Assembly: GCF_010183535.1 (NCBI RefSeq)
Contig: NC_071331.1
Span: forward strand, 24,366,001 to 24,430,000
Length of the DNA stretch: 64,000 bases
Direction: 5' to 3'
Origin: Caenorhabditis remanei
Taxonomy: Eukaryota > Nematoda > Chromadorea > Rhabditida > Rhabditidae
Positions 1 to 11,935 of the stretch are shown here, in pieces. The first letter of the stretch is position 1. The number at the start of each line of letters is the position of its first letter. Both the position numbers and the translations under genes were made by a program. The notes beneath the pieces were generated by a model. That model was not told the origin of the DNA and did no database searches. It saw nothing but the letters and a program-made list of their open reading frames with translations.

Positions 1-390
1 TGAGATTTTACTGAGGCTAACTGCGATTTTGCTGAGGCTAAGTGAGATTTTACTGGGGCTAAGCGATTTTTGCTGAGGCTAAGCGATTTTTGCTGAGGCT
101 AACTAGGATTTTGCTGAGGCTAACTGAGATTTTGCTGAGGCTAACTGAGATTTTGCTGAGGCTAACTGCGATTTTGCTGAGGCTAAGCGATTTTTGCTGA
201 GGCTAACTCAAAATTTGCTGAGGCTAACTGAGATTTTGCTGAGGCTAAGCGATTTTTTGCTGAGGCTAACAGAGATTGTGCTGAGGCTAACTGAAATTTG
301 GCTGAGGCTAACTATGATTTTGCTGAGACTAAGTGAGATTTTTACTGAGGCTTAACGATTTTTGCTGATGCTAACTGAGATTTTTACTTA
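1..390. repeat. 21-bp minisatellite, cluster 1
   Basis: About 18 tandem, slightly diverged units with core GCTGAGGCTAACTGAGA. The cluster lies in the xpc-1 intron that opens the window. Unit length varies around 16-22 bp and the dominant period is 21. The same unit recurs in both orientations across the left 46 kb. Confidence 0.95.
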
Positions 391-439
391 AAAATTCACA
401 AAAATAACAATTTTCCAACCAAAATCTCCATAATTCCAG

Positions 440-3400
440 GTGCATCTCCTGTGCTACATGGCTCATCTGAAACTGGTGGTGAAGACAGCTCTCGACGAGA
501 GTCTCGTCCCATCTCTCATGATGTCTCAACTCCCAAATGGATATCTGAAATTTGTTGGGGAGATAATTCCAGTCGATGTGATGAAGAATCTCGTAAAATG
601 GTTCACCGACGCGTTCCGTCCATTGAATGGAGTCGTTTCAGTTGCTGCAATTGAGCAGGATTTGTTGGAAGGCCATGAGGCGAGATATCCGGAGACAAGT
701 CGTCTAACAGCTCTTGTCGATGGGAAGTGCTATGAGACAGATTTGGATAGAGCCACACTCCTATTCTGCCTGCTAAAAGGTCTCGAAGCGACTTGTCGGA
801 TTGTGGTGAATGCTAGAACGATCCAGAGGAAATGGGATAAGAAACAACAGAAAGAGCTGAAAGAGGAGATGGACAAGTTTAGAGAATTGAGTAGATCTAG
901 AAGCACGACTCCAAAAGATTCAGAAGGCAAAGGAGATACTGTAGATGCTGCTCCGAGTACCTCAGAAACCAAGAAATCCTCCAAAAAACCAGCTAAAAAA
1001 GTAGAAGAACGAAATTATTGGGTGGAATACTGGCAGCCATTTGAGAAGCGATGGATTTGTATCGATCCGTTGCATAAAACTGTCGATGAGCCACTCACTA
1101 TTCATAAGGATGCGACCACACCGATTTCTTATGTATTTGCGGTGGATAATAGTGAGTTTTGGATGAAAATTACCGGGAAATGGTGAAAAATGGCTGAAAA
1201 TGGTTTAAAATTGGCTGAAAATGGCCTAAAATTCAGCCGATTTTAACCGATCTCGGACGATTTTCAGCCATTTTTCAGTGATTGAGAATCAATTTTCTCA
1301 TTTTTAGTCATGTCTCCCCCCTAAAATTTGATAAAAATGTCCTAAAAAGAGCCAAATTTGCTCAAAATCGACAGAAAATGTTCAATTTTTGACAGACAGT
1401 TTTCGGACGAAAATTTCCATTATTTACCCCAAAAAACTGCATTTTCAAGGTCTCAATTCGAAGTTTATGACAATTTCATCCGATTTTAGCCAATTTTTAC
1501 CGATCTCGGACGATTTTCAGCCAATTTTCAGTGATTTCGTCTCATTTTTTATCAATTTGAGACTATTTTAACCCATTTTCTTCCAGGACAAGGAATCTGT
1601 GAGGTGTCACAACGATACGCAATGGACTGTGTGAAACAAGAGTTCCGTCGTCGTCGTACCGATCCGAGATGGATTGCGTGGACACTGTCGCTCCGCCCAT
1701 TCGCTGCGAACGCTGAGAGAAAAAAGTGGGAGGCGATGCAGATGAGAGAGGATTTGGTGAAGAGACCGTTGCCGACGATCATGTCAGAGTATAAGAATCA
1801 TCCATTGTAAGTCTGAAAATGACTGAAAATCCAGAAAATTTGAGTCTTTTCGATTCAAAATTCAAAAAATTTGAGACTTTTTGATCCAGAATCCAGAATT
1901 TTTGATTCCAAAATCCAGGTAACCTGAGTGCTGAGGGGTTCTGCCGATTTTGAGCAAATTTGGCTCTTTTTCAGACATTTTTTATCTGAAATTTGGGGTT
2001 TTCATTATTTTCAGCCAATTTGGCACCGATTTTAAGTGATTTCAACTAAATTTAGACCATTTTCAGCAATTTTTGACCTAATTTCTATCATTTTCAGCCA
2101 AAACTCATTCCTCTTTTCCAGATACGTCTTGGAGAAAGATCTTCTGAAATTCGAAGCCATCTACCCTCCACCAGAGACCCAGAAGCCCCTCGGAACGATC
2201 CGTGGTCACAATGTCTACCCTCGATCGTGTGTCTTCACTCTTCAAGGAGAGAATAATTGGTTGAAGTTGGCGAGAAGTGTCAAGATTGGAGAGGAACCGT
2301 ATAAAGTGGTCAAAGCACGACCGGATTTCAGAGTTCCTGTCGAGGATCGAGTCGATCAGTTTCTGAATGTCTATGGTTACTGGCAGACCGAGAAATATCG
2401 AAGACCGCCGTTGAAGAATGTGGGTTTAGGCTGGAAATATGGGTTTTCGATCAGAAAACACGGATTTTGAGCCAAAAATCAGATTTCTAGGTCTTTTTAG
2501 AGCTGGAAGAAGTTTTGCTGAGCCTAAGCGATTTTTTCAGTAATTTTGAGCCAATAATCAGCTTTTTAGGGCTATTTCGAGGCTAACTGAAGTTTTACTG
2601 AGGCTAACTGAGATTTTACTGAGGCTAACTTTTTTTTGCTGAGACTAACTAAGAATTTGCTGAGGCTTAGCGGTTTTTGCTGAGGCTAACTTTTTTGCTG
2701 AGGCTAACTGAAGTTTTGCTGAGGCTAAATTGGATTTGCTGAGGCTAACTTTAAAATGCCGTTTTTTCGCGTTTTTCACCGAAAATATGTATATTTTCAC
2801 TAATTTTTTTTCAATTTTCAGGGAAAAATTCCACACAACGACTACGGCAATGTCTATATGTTCAATGAATGCATGTGTCCACTCGAGTGTGTTCATTTGA
2901 AACTTCCCGGACTCGTTCAGTTGAGTCGTAAGATGGGAAAGCAATGTGTGCCGGCGGTTGTAGGATGGGCGTTCGATGGTGGATTTACTCATCCGGTGTA
3001 AGTTTGGAAAGGGAAAATAGCATTGTTCGAGTTGAAAATCGCCATTTTCACTTCAAAAATCACAATTTTCAACCCAAAAATCAGCATTTTTAACCCAAAA
3101 CCCGAACTATTTCCATTTCAGAATCGACGGAGCCATCGTTCTCGAAAAAGACGCTGCCCAATTTATCAAAGAATGGGAAAAACTGGAATCAGGACGTGCG
3201 GAACGTGAGGAGAAGGCGCGTGTCGACAAAATTCACGAGAATTGGCGAAAACTGATCAAAGGAATGCTCCGTTTGGCATACGTCCGAAAACAGTTTGGAG
3301 CGACTCGTCCGAATGGAAAACAGAAGACGTCGAATGGAGAATCTGGAGGGAAGAAGAAGAAGAAGGAGGAGGAGGATTCTGGAGATGAGGACGATGATGG

Positions 3401-3503
3401 TGCTGGACCATCTGATTCTGTAGATCATATTATTGATAATAGTGAGAGAATTGGACCGTTGGAAGGATTCTCACTCGATGATTTTATCAATAAGAAGAAG
3501 TAG
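440..3503 (+). CDS. xpc-1: XPC/Rad4 DNA-damage recognition protein, 3' portion
   Basis: This is the nucleotide-excision-repair damage sensor XPC (yeast Rad4), which binds distorted DNA and recruits TFIIH in the nucleus. Visible exons are 440-1151, 1587-1806, 2122-2419, 2822-2997 and 3122-3503; all phases agree and give 595 residues. The first codon shown (GTG, 440) follows an acceptor AG, so the gene begins outside the window. The first exon carries the transglutaminase-like region ending in a YWxPFEKRWICIDP stretch. Later exons match the three beta-hairpin domains: the NHPLYVLEKDLLKFEAIYPP segment, the GYWQTEKY segment, and GNVYMFNECM through GGFTHPVIDGAIV. The C-terminus is rich in Lys, Glu and Asp. 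A minisatellite cluster sits in the fourth intron. XPC assignment is very strong; the C. elegans name is by orthology. Confidence 0.95.
2578..2755. repeat. 21-bp minisatellite, cluster 2 (xpc-1 intron)
   Basis: Seven or eight degenerate units of the GCTGAGGCTAACTGAGA repeat, in the same orientation as xpc-1, lie between the exons ending at 2419 and starting at 2822. Confidence 0.9.
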
Positions 3504-5089
3504 ATTTTGTGGCGAAATTTCACATTTTTATGTTTTTTTTCTCCGAAAATCCACTTTTTTCACTCTAAAATCGGGATTGTTCAACTCAAAATCCAGTTTT
3601 AACCGTACTTCTCATCCAAATCTCAACATTTTCTGTCTTTTTTCTCCGAAAATCCACTTTTTTTCTTCATTTTTCTCTCATTTTTTACTCAAAATCCAGT
3701 TTTCATATCGTTTTTAACGCTAAAATATCGTATTTTTCCTCTTTTTTGTTGTAAAAATTAATTTTCACCACTTTTTCTAATCAAAAATGCCCCCTTTTAT
3801 GTTTTTTAGCCCGAAAATCCACTTTTTTAGAAAAAATCCGGTTTTTCCCGTACTTTTCATTCAAAACTCAACATTTTTCACATAATTTTCGACCCAAAAT
3901 CTCATATTTTTGGTCTTTTTTCCTGTTAAAACCTCTTAATTTTTAACTCTAATACTTATATCGTTCCCCGATGTTAATCAAATTTTTGTTGTAAAAATAT
4001 CAATTTTCACCACTATTTCTAATCAAAAATGTCCCATTTTTATGTTCTTTGTGTACAGTTTTATCCACATTTTTGTTGTAAATTTCCCCCATTTTTTCGA
4101 AAATTTTTAATCAAAATATTCAAATTTCCCCCTATTATACGGATCTCTTACTACGCTCACTTTAACTGTCATGATCAAATCAAACGCTTTTTTTGTCTTT
4201 TCCCGTTGAAAAATCCAAAAAATCTCCAGATCGTTTTAAAATGTATTACCCCACTTAATTACTCGCGTTTCATTGTTTTTTTATGGAAAATTCTGGAATT
4301 TTCTATCTGAAAATCCGATTTTTCCATTTTCCTTTCTATTAGGGACACGCCCCTTTTTCTGATACCACCCAAAAATGTTTATGTGCTCCCTCCCATTATT
4401 CTAATGATAATTGTTATCAGAAAAGTGACTATCTCCGATGCCTTTTCTGTGAATTCATCAAGAATGAAACTGTCAAATGTAGGCTCCGCCTCTTTTTTTG
4501 GTTATTGATTATTGATTGGTTCTCTATGTGATTATCCAGATTTTTATCTCATTTTTGTGATTTTTTGGAGGTTTTTGGAGGTTTTCAGTGATTTTGAGCT
4601 GATAATCCCGAAAAAATGTCGAAAATTAAGTTTTTAGCACTGAAAATCGGTTTCAGCTCTTTTTTCCATCTTTTTGCAGATAAAAATACTAACTTCTGAT
4701 CAATTTGCGCCGAAAATTTCCGTTTTTGACTAATTTTAAACGAAAATTCAAAGTTAGCCTCAGCATAAATCTCAGTTAGCCTCAGCAAAAATCTCAGTTA
4801 GCCTCAGTAAAAAAGTTAGCCTGAGCAAAACTAAAAAAAAAACTTTTTTCTGAATTTCCACCCAAATTTCTCGATTTTTTCATATTTGTTGAGGTTTTAA
4901 GGGTTTTTAGCCGAAAAAGCTTGTAGTTGAGTTATTTTTCAGTTGATAATCCCGAAAAAATGTGGAAAATGAAGTTTTTAGCACTGAAAACCACTTAGCC
5001 TCAGTAAAACATTTTTTCCTTATTTTTCTCAAATTCCACCCAATTTCTCTATTTTTTCAGATTTTTTGAGGTTGTCACACCTCTACCAA
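3504..5089. other. AT-rich intergenic region with no gene seen
   Basis: The spacer between xpc-1 and the next gene is about 1.6 kb of T-rich, A-rich low-complexity sequence. From 4753 to 4830 there is a short inverse-orientation run of the 21-bp minisatellite, with one more unit near 4997. A partly repeated block occurs near 4585-4640 and again near 4935-4990. ORFs here are shadow frames of low complexity. The likely trans-splice or splice acceptor (TTTTTTCAG at 5053-5061) for the following transcript lies at the right edge. Confidence 0.7.
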
Positions 5090-5335
5090 ATGTCATCAAA
5101 CCCAAGTTGGTGGCCATACCGTCTGCCGATCGAAGAAGCGCTCAAAAAATCGATAGTTCTGGTGGTGGGCGTCGTCGTCGGCGCGAATGTTATTGAGCAT
5201 TTCTGGAAGCCTATGGAAACATACGAAGCCGAATTGGATAAAGGGAAATTGGAATTGCTTCAGAAGTATCAACGCATTCATGATGAGAGAAGGGGCGGAG
5301 TCACTGGAGCAGAAAGGGGCGGAGTCAGACATTAG
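5090..5335 (+). CDS. Small single-pass membrane protein, BRAWNIN/UQCC6-like
   Basis: An 81-residue ORF begins at the first ATG after an acceptor-like TTTTTTCAG. Residues around 14-32 form one hydrophobic segment (SIVLVVGVVVGANVIEH), followed by a charged tail with a KGKLELLQKY stretch. The layout is a short N-terminus, one membrane span ending GA-x-V, an aromatic-x-Pro, then a charged tail with KGxL. It resembles the mitochondrial complex III assembly peptide BRAWNIN/UQCC6, and SMIM4-type peptides less closely. Its last 56 bases overlap the first codons of the ALKBH1 gene in another frame. The family call is from memory alignment only. The alternative is that this is the 5' part of a longer ALKBH1 transcript read out of frame. 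Confidence 0.5.
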   Translation: MSSNPSWWPYRLPIEEALKKSIVLVVGVVVGANVIEHFWKPMETYEAELDKGKLELLQKYQRIHDERRGGVTGAERGGVRH

Positions 5336-7113
5336 GGATCAATATGCGGAGGACTCGTCGGATTCGGATAGCGGGGTGGTGAACGAGTTTAAAGCGGTTT
5401 TCAAGAAATATAAGAAACGACGACCGCCTCCAGATTTTAGTGATGTTATAGGTACGGAAGCCACGCCCACTTCTTAAAATGGGCGGAGCTTCTATAGTTT
5501 CCATTTTCAGATGTCCGAACTTCTTCGCTCCTCGAATCCCGCCTTGTTTTCCCTAATCCCTCTGATATAACGGCTGAAAAAGAAGAACTCGCCAATCGAT
5601 TGGGTCTAATTTCCCTATCGAAATGGCGTGTCTATTCATTTCCCACCCGTCCCGGACTCTATCTGATTCCGGGTCTTTTGAAAAAAGAACAAACGAAAAT
5701 ATGGTTGAAACGGGCATTCGGATACGCAAATCCACCGAATATCACCAATTTGACGATTCATGGGAAGGATGTGAAGACGTTAGTGGGGAAAAGCGGAAAA
5801 ATTGGGAAAATTCAGTGAAAATGGCAGAATTTTGCTTATTTTTATCCGAATTTTGAATTAGCCTCAGCAAAAAAGTTAGCCTCAGCAAATTTTGAGTTAG
5901 CCTCAGCAAAACGTCAGTTAGCCTCAGCAAAAAAAGTTAGCCTCAGCAAAAAAGTTAGCCTCAACAAAAAAGTTAGCCTCAGCAAAAATAGTTAGCCTCA
6001 GCAAAAAAAGTTAGCCTCAGCAAAAAAAGTTAGCCTCAGCAAAAAAAGTTAGCCTCCGCAAAAAGTTAGCCTCAGTAAAAATCGCTTAGCCTCAGCAAAA
6101 AAGTTAGCCTCAGCAAAAAAAGTTAGCCTCAGCAAAAAAGTTAGCCTCAGCAAAAATCGCTTAGCCTCAGCAAAAAAGTTAGCCTCAGCAAACTTTCCTT
6201 AGCATCAAAATTTCCCCAAAAAGCTGATTTTTGGCTCAAAATGACTGTTTTTTCGACGAAAAACTAGTTTTGAGTCTAAAAATATTTGATTTTCAACAAA
6301 AATATTCCCATTTTCATATAAATTTGTTATTTTTCCAGCGACCCATCCCTTCTGACAAAAGCTCTCCGCTGGACGACTCTTGGTGTGGAATACGATTGGA
6401 ACACGAAACAATACCCACCGAATGGTCGGCCCGTACCCGAGGAGTTGTATCAGTTAGGAAATGTATCGATTTGTTTGAAAATTCTAAAAATCTGAAATTT
6501 CACATTTTCAGCTCATCAGTAACTCCCTGAAACTCGGCGATATGCGACCGGATGCCACGATTCTCAACTATTATCCGCCGAAATCCGCGTTATCTCCTCA
6601 TGTTGATAAGTAAGGGATTTAATCGATTTCAGGAGAATGAGAGCTTTGAAATGAGTCCCATATCGAATAAGTTTTTGACCACGCGTCGCGGTCGCGTAGC
6701 GTGCGCTCGAATTTTGAATTTACGGAACATAGGCAATATGGGATTCATTTGAAAGGTCTTGCGCTCAGAACGAGGATTTTGATGGTTTCAGATTTTTTTT
6801 TCAATTTTAAAATTTTGTTTCCAGATCCGAACGTTCGAACGCGCCGCTCATCTCAATGTCACTCGGCCAATCAGCAGTCTATCTCTCCGGCGCCCTAACA
6901 CTCTCCGAACCACCGATCCCTCTTTGGCTCAGAAATGGCGACTTTTTAGTAATGCACGGCGAGCAACGACTCGTTTATCACGCGATTCCGTGTATTGGAC
7001 CGAAAATTGAGAAACAACATTTTGAGACGAATGGAGTGGAGGAGGACTCGATGATTGTAGATTATTTGAATTGTAGCCGAATTAATTTCACAATTCGACA
7101 AGTTAATCCATAG
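5280..7113 (+). CDS. ALKBH1-type Fe(II)/2-oxoglutarate nucleic-acid dioxygenase
   Basis: Five exons (5280-5451, 5511-5778, 6339-6462, 6512-6609, 6825-7113) join in phase to give 316 residues. The family removes methyl groups from nucleic acids, notably tRNA and mitochondrial RNA, using Fe(II) and 2-oxoglutarate. Iron ligands are visible as HVD in SPHVDKSE and the distal His in VYHAIP. The 2-oxoglutarate-binding Arg pair is in SRINFTIRQV at the extreme C-terminus, exactly as in human ALKBH1. LNYYPPKSAL and SLGQSAVYL also match that family rather than other AlkB members. The N-terminal FKAVFKKYKKRR segment aligns with the ALKBH1 start. The ATG at 5280 (or 5283) is the earliest in frame and overlaps the upstream small ORF. 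An AATAAA follows near 7160. It is shorter than the 389-residue human protein. Confidence 0.9.
5858..6205. repeat. 21-bp minisatellite, cluster 3 (ALKBH1 intron)
   Basis: Some 19 shortened units in inverse orientation (GTTAGCCTCAGCAAAA) occupy most of the second ALKBH1 intron. Here the unit contracts to 16-18 bp by loss of the ATCTC portion. Confidence 0.93.
6630..6770. repeat. CG-rich MITE-like repeat, copy 1 (ALKBH1 intron 4)
   Basis: An imperfect palindrome of about 140 bp. The outer arms read GAAATGAGTCCCATATCG and CAATATGGGATTCATTTG. The centre is CCACGCGTCGCGGTCGCG. This is the first of nine copies in the window. Confidence 0.85.
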
Positions 7114-7270
7114 ATTTTGATGTTTTTTTTTGTTGGTTTTGGTTTATATGGTTTGTTCTTTAATAAATGAGCTTTTTGAGGTCAGAATCAGAAAACAGTA
7201 CACATTTTGAAAAGAATAAACATTTATTCAATCACAAAATTTAGTTCAAAAGTTACCAAAAAATTGGAAA

Positions 7271-7345
7271 AGTATTCGCTCATAAATCTTGTCACCGGAT
7301 CCTATACACCAAGTATCACCGCGTGGATGTAATCATCGCGAATAT
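7271..7345 (+). repeat. 75-bp segment duplicated at 8250-8325
   Basis: The block starting TATTCGCTCATAAATCTTG and running through CACCGCGTGGATGTAATCAT occurs here and again at about 8250-8325, almost unchanged. The intervening DNA differs, so this is either a dispersed repeat end or the remnant of a roughly 1-kb duplication. Confidence 0.85.
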
Positions 7346-7700
7346 CAGGTAACTCTAACTCCAAAAGGAGAGGCTACAACTTTGGAAAACTTCGACCGGG
7401 AGTTGCTCCCACTTTGTGAGCAGGGTTTGACCCCTACTCCGGCGTGTGTATCTCTATCTCCAAAATGCACGGGTCAGTGAAGACCCGGAGAGGTCACATA
7501 TTCGACCGGAGCCTTTACATCAACACGGAGTCTCTTTCACGCAGGAGTTAAAAATCCTACTGTGCGTGTGTAACTCACTCTCCAAAATGCAAGGGTCAGT
7601 GAATGAACACCACCCGGAGAGGTTACATAATATGTGTAACTTACATATTTCACGCCACCAATACATCCCCGTGAGTCTCTCTCACTTTGCGGAGTAACTT
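7329..7700. repeat. About 120-bp tandem repeat, three diverged copies
   Basis: Units beginning near 7329, 7444 and 7567 share CTCCAAAATGCA, GGGTCAGTGAA and CCCGGAGAGGTCACAT in the same order. The period is about 115-123 bp. Overlapping ORFs simply follow the repeat and are not taken as genes. Confidence 0.75.
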
Positions 7701-9428
7701 CGTCGGGAGTATCAGTTGAAAAAAGCTAGAGTGATTTTCGTTGTATCCACTCATCATCGCTTTTTTCTCCAAGTTGTTTCGAGAAGGGTCGGTTCTGAAA
7801 AATATGAATATTGTAAAAGATTTTGGGGAGAAACAAGAAGGATAATGAGAAAAAGAGACGGTTAACATGAGATTAAAAAGCAGCGGAGCACAAAATGTAG
7901 CAAAAACGGGTTTCGGCGGAAAACAAATTCTCCAGAAGACTGGATGCGCAGAAAAATAGAGTTTGGCAAAACATTAAAGCAAACCACAGCGATCCAGCTA
8001 GCGAGAATAGACTTTTTGGCGAAAACTACTGTAAAAACGGTAGAAAACAACTGAATTTCATTAATTTAAAGCAAAAATGTAAAGTTTTGGATTCCAATGC
8101 GGATTCATCTACAATAATCTTTTTTATTTCAAAACTTCGCAGCTGAAAAAATCAGTTAAATGACCGGAATTTTGACGGAAACTCGAAAATTGGAGACATT
8201 TTATGAATTCATCGCGCAGTTTTGAAAAAATTAGAAAAAAATCTGTTCTATTCGCTCATAAATCTTGTCACCGGATCATATACACCAAGTATCACCGCGT
8301 GGATGTAATCATCGCGAATCAGATTGGAGCTCATTTTGCTCTTAATTACCACTTATGCAGATACCCGGAGCAGGCACTGACTTTTCCTGCAACGCCCTGA
8401 CGGTACCGGACAAAAGTTTCCAAATAAACTTTTATCACTTACGTACCCGACACGGAGTTTAAAAAAATCGAGTTTTAAAAAATCCTGGCACAAAGAAAAG
8501 TGCCTACAAAAGTTTTTAGCGGAGAAATTCTTGAAAAACTTTCGGAGGAACACGCAGATAGATTTAAGCGGAAAGAGAAAACAGAAGAAATTCGACGACT
8601 TGATGCGGAATCTTCTAGTGAAACTGAGCGAAAAAAAAACTTGAATTGACACAGAAATTGATGGAAATCGGAATATTTTGGCAAAGCACAGCTCAAATGA
8701 TGAATTGAGAAAAAAACTATCGGGGAATAACTTTTTTCAGCAGTTGTCGTTTAAAAATTCGAAAAACAACCCGAAAATATTCAAAAAGGTCCGCATTCTA
8801 ACAGTACGGTGTTTGCAGACAATGCACCAGATTTTACGATGGAGTTCATACAAGTTATAGCAATCAGTTTCGGCTGTCTTTTTGATCAAAATGTGCACGA
8901 ATCCCAACAAGAAGATTCAGAAATACATCGATTTTTTTGAAAATCAAAGAAATTTCGCTGCACAAGGAGAAAAGCTGACCGATACAGTTAAGAAATAAGC
9001 AAAAACTATGTAATTGACAGAGGAAATCACGAGAAACTGATTTTTCAACAATTTTAAGCTCGAATGATGAAACTTCAGAACACTTTTTTGTTGGAATAGA
9101 AAACGAAAGCAGTGAAAACTATAATTTTAAGTAAAAATCTGGATAAAACAGCAGGGACATGAATACTTCCGACATTTTTTGTCAAAAAACAACATGAAAA
9201 ATTGGTTTTTTCAAGGTCTGTGTTCTGACGTGACGGTGTATGCTGCCATTACACCAAATCTTACGACAGATTTTTTAAAAGATGCGTTCGCCTTCTTTGA
9301 TTGTTTTTTGAGGACGTACCGAACTCAAAGGTATATTTATAAAACATCATCACCTCAAGAATTCTTTGAGACAGAATGAACAATTACCTCACAGCTATGA
9401 ACCCGGAAAATCATATTTTTGAAATCTC

Positions 9429-9757
9429 GCACACCTGACCTCAGCCCCCATCAAGACAGTTTCTAGGGTCATAATGCAAGCTGTTCCTAAAGGCCCGAAC
9501 CCGCACACCTGACCTCAGCCCCCATCAAGACAGTTTCTAGGGTCATAATGCAAGCTGTTCCTAAAGGCCCGAACCCGCACACCTGACCTCAGCCCCCATC
9601 AAGACAGTTTCTAGGGTCATAATGCAAGCTGTTCCTAAAGGCCCGAACCCGCACACCTGACCTCAGCCCCCATCAAGACAGTTTCTAGGGTCATAATGCA
9701 AGCTGTTCCTAAAGGCCCGAACCCGCACACCTGACCTCAGCCCCCATCAAGACAGTT
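9429..9757. repeat. 74-bp minisatellite, four full copies plus a partial
   Basis: The segment starting ACACCTGACCTCAGCCCCCA begins at 9431, 9505, 9579, 9653 and 9727, an exact 74-bp period. The copies are essentially identical, implying recent amplification. The last unit breaks off after CAAGACAGTT. There are no variable spacers, so it is not CRISPR-like. Confidence 0.97.
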
Positions 9758-10279
9758 CAAACCGAACTACACAAATGAACCCCTGAACATCAGATCGAAG
9801 AAACCCGTGTTTCAAAAAGTAAACTATTGATTGAGTATCTAATTCGTACCTATTCAATGGATTCGATCACGAAAATTCACAAAAATAAGAAATTGCGCTG
9901 AAAATGAAAGGAAAAATGCGCGAACCAGTAAAGAAATGAGCAAAAACGGCAGAGGAAATGGCGAGAAATTGAGTTTTCAACAATTCTAAACTCAGATGGT
10001 GGAATTTCAGAAAGATTTTTGCTGGAAGCGTGTGAAATAGAAAATCAAAGCAGTAAAAATTAAATTTTTTAAGTGAAAATGTCGAAAAAACCAGTGGAAA
10101 ATCAATATTTTTGACATTTTTCGTCAAAAAAAGCAACAGAAATCGATTATTTTTCAAAAGATACGAAAAAATATTTTCCGCCAAAATAGGGTACGGTAGG
10201 TTTAAAGGCGCAGGACGATATATTTGGTGTTGGGTCTCGCAGCGATTGTGTTATTATTTATTTAATTTGAATTCTGATT

Positions 10280-10746
10280 TGCATACTTGTCAAAAATCGG
10301 GCCGGCCCGGCTCGGCCCGTCGGCCCGGCCCGGCCCGGCCCGGCCCGGCCCGGGCCGCCACGGGCCGGGCCGGGCCGGGCCGAAATTTCTCTCGGCCCGG
10401 CCCGGCCCGGTCGGCCCGGATTCAAAAATGGGTACCCATTTTTACCAATTTTTTTTTGAAATTTTTCGAAAAAAAAACAGTAAAAATGCTTAAATTATCA
10501 TTACATATTCACATTTTGATTCAATTTTAAATGTTTATTCGAAAACTATACTTTTTTCAAAAAATTTCCAAAAAAAATTCAAAAACTCAAAATGTTTTGA
10601 AAAAATGTTTCAAAACGGGCCGAGCGGGCCGGGCCGGGCCACGGGCCGGGCCGGGCCGGGCCGGGCCGGGCCGGGCCGGGCCGAGATTTTTCCTGATTTC
10701 GGCCCGGCCCGGCCCGGCCCGGCCCGGCCCGTGACAAGTATGCTGA
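10280..10746. mobile_element. Foldback element with GGGCC pentamer arms, copy 1
   Basis: The element is bounded by GCATACTTGTCA on the left and TGACAAGTATGC on the right, which are exact inverted termini. Each end carries a run of GGCCCGGCCCGG-type pentamer repeats (about 10300-10420 and 10617-10732). The interior is A/T-rich. A related element lies at 34970-35358. It is presumed non-autonomous because no transposase is visible. Confidence 0.8.
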
Positions 10747-11439
10747 TTTGAATATAAGTTATTTTCTACAATTTTGAAGCAATCTTAATTCATTTTTCGA
10801 AGGTTATATGATATTTATTATTATTTTAAGCTTATTTTTTGCAGAAAACTGAAAATGGCAGAAGAAATGAGGAAAAATCGATTTTTCCGAAAAATCTAGC
10901 TCCGTGGTTGGAATTTCAGCGAAAATGGGTCGATAACAACTAAAATAGAATGTTAAAGGAATAAAAACTATATTTTTAAAAAGAAAATCTAGAAAAAGTG
11001 GTTGGAAAATCAATATTTCCTCCGGGAATGATCGTGTGGAAAATTCGAAAATATCGATTTTTGTGAAAATCGAAGAGATTTTGCTGAAAACGGAAGGAAA
11101 GAGGCTACCGAAAAAACAAAAAAAAACCCGAATTTGACGAAGGAAAGATGACAAATCGATTATTGATTGAAATTTCAGCAAATTCTAGCTCAGATGATGG
11201 AATAATAGCGAAAATCAATCGAAAATCAATGAGAGAAAAAATTAAAGATGTTAAAATATAAGTTTCGATAAAAATTCTAGAAAAAATCGTCGAAAAATCA
11301 CTTTTTTATCGATTTTCTCGCCGATTTTATTCAAATGCACCGCCTTTTTTGAGGTCCGCATTTTTACGTGACGGTGTTTGCGGGCAATGCACAATAGCTG
11401 ACGACGGAGTCTTGTGGAATGTCAGTTGAGCAAGTTTTA

Positions 11440-11935
11440 GGCCAAAATCATCGATTTTTATACCAAAATAACGATAAAAATCTCGAAAAATTGCTGAGAA
11501 ACAAGTTTTTAGCAGAAAAATTAATCAAAAACCAGAAAAAAAACGAGGAAAACACTTCAAAACTCCCAGAATCACCTTTCAGACATTTCTAGACCAAAAT
11601 CATCGATTTTTATATCAAAATAACGCTTAAAATTTAGAAAAACCGCTGGGAAACAAGTTTTTAGCGAAAAAATTGATCAAAAATAAGAAAAAACGAGGAA
11701 AACACTCCAAAACTTATATCATAGCTCTACAGACATTTCTAGACTAAAATCATCGACTTTTATATCAAAATAACACTAAAAACCTCGAAAAACTGCTGGA
11801 AAATAGGGCTTTAGCCAAAAAATTGATTAAAAATGGGAAAAAAAAACTCGCAGCATCGCTCTCCAGACATTTCTCGACTAAAATCATCGATTTTTATACT
11901 AAAATAACGCTAAAAATCCTGAAAAACAGGTTTAA
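11440..11935. repeat. About 151-bp tandem repeat, four copies
   Basis: CAAAATCATCGATTTTTATA or a close variant recurs at 11443, 11594, 11745 and 11879. Each is followed by a CAAAATAACG-type motif. The first two intervals are 151-152 bp and the last is about 134 bp. It is A-rich with no coding signal. Confidence 0.8.

Noticed and set aside
440..1186. xpc-1 exon as a complete gene starting at 440
   Set aside because: Position 440 is GTG directly after an acceptor AG and corresponds to the middle of XPC. The frame also continues past the GTGAGT donor at 1152 only by chance.
7289..7697. Overlapping ORFs with Cys/Pro-rich translations
   Set aside because: They follow a 120-bp tandem repeat and show no domain or splice structure.
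9429..9757. Regular direct repeats suggestive of a CRISPR array
   Set aside because: There are no unique spacers (the whole 74-bp unit repeats), and the genome is eukaryotic.
10111..10734. Gly/Pro/Ala/Arg-rich ORFs on the GGGCC runs
   Set aside because: They are translations of a pentamer repeat within a foldback element, with no start context or domain.
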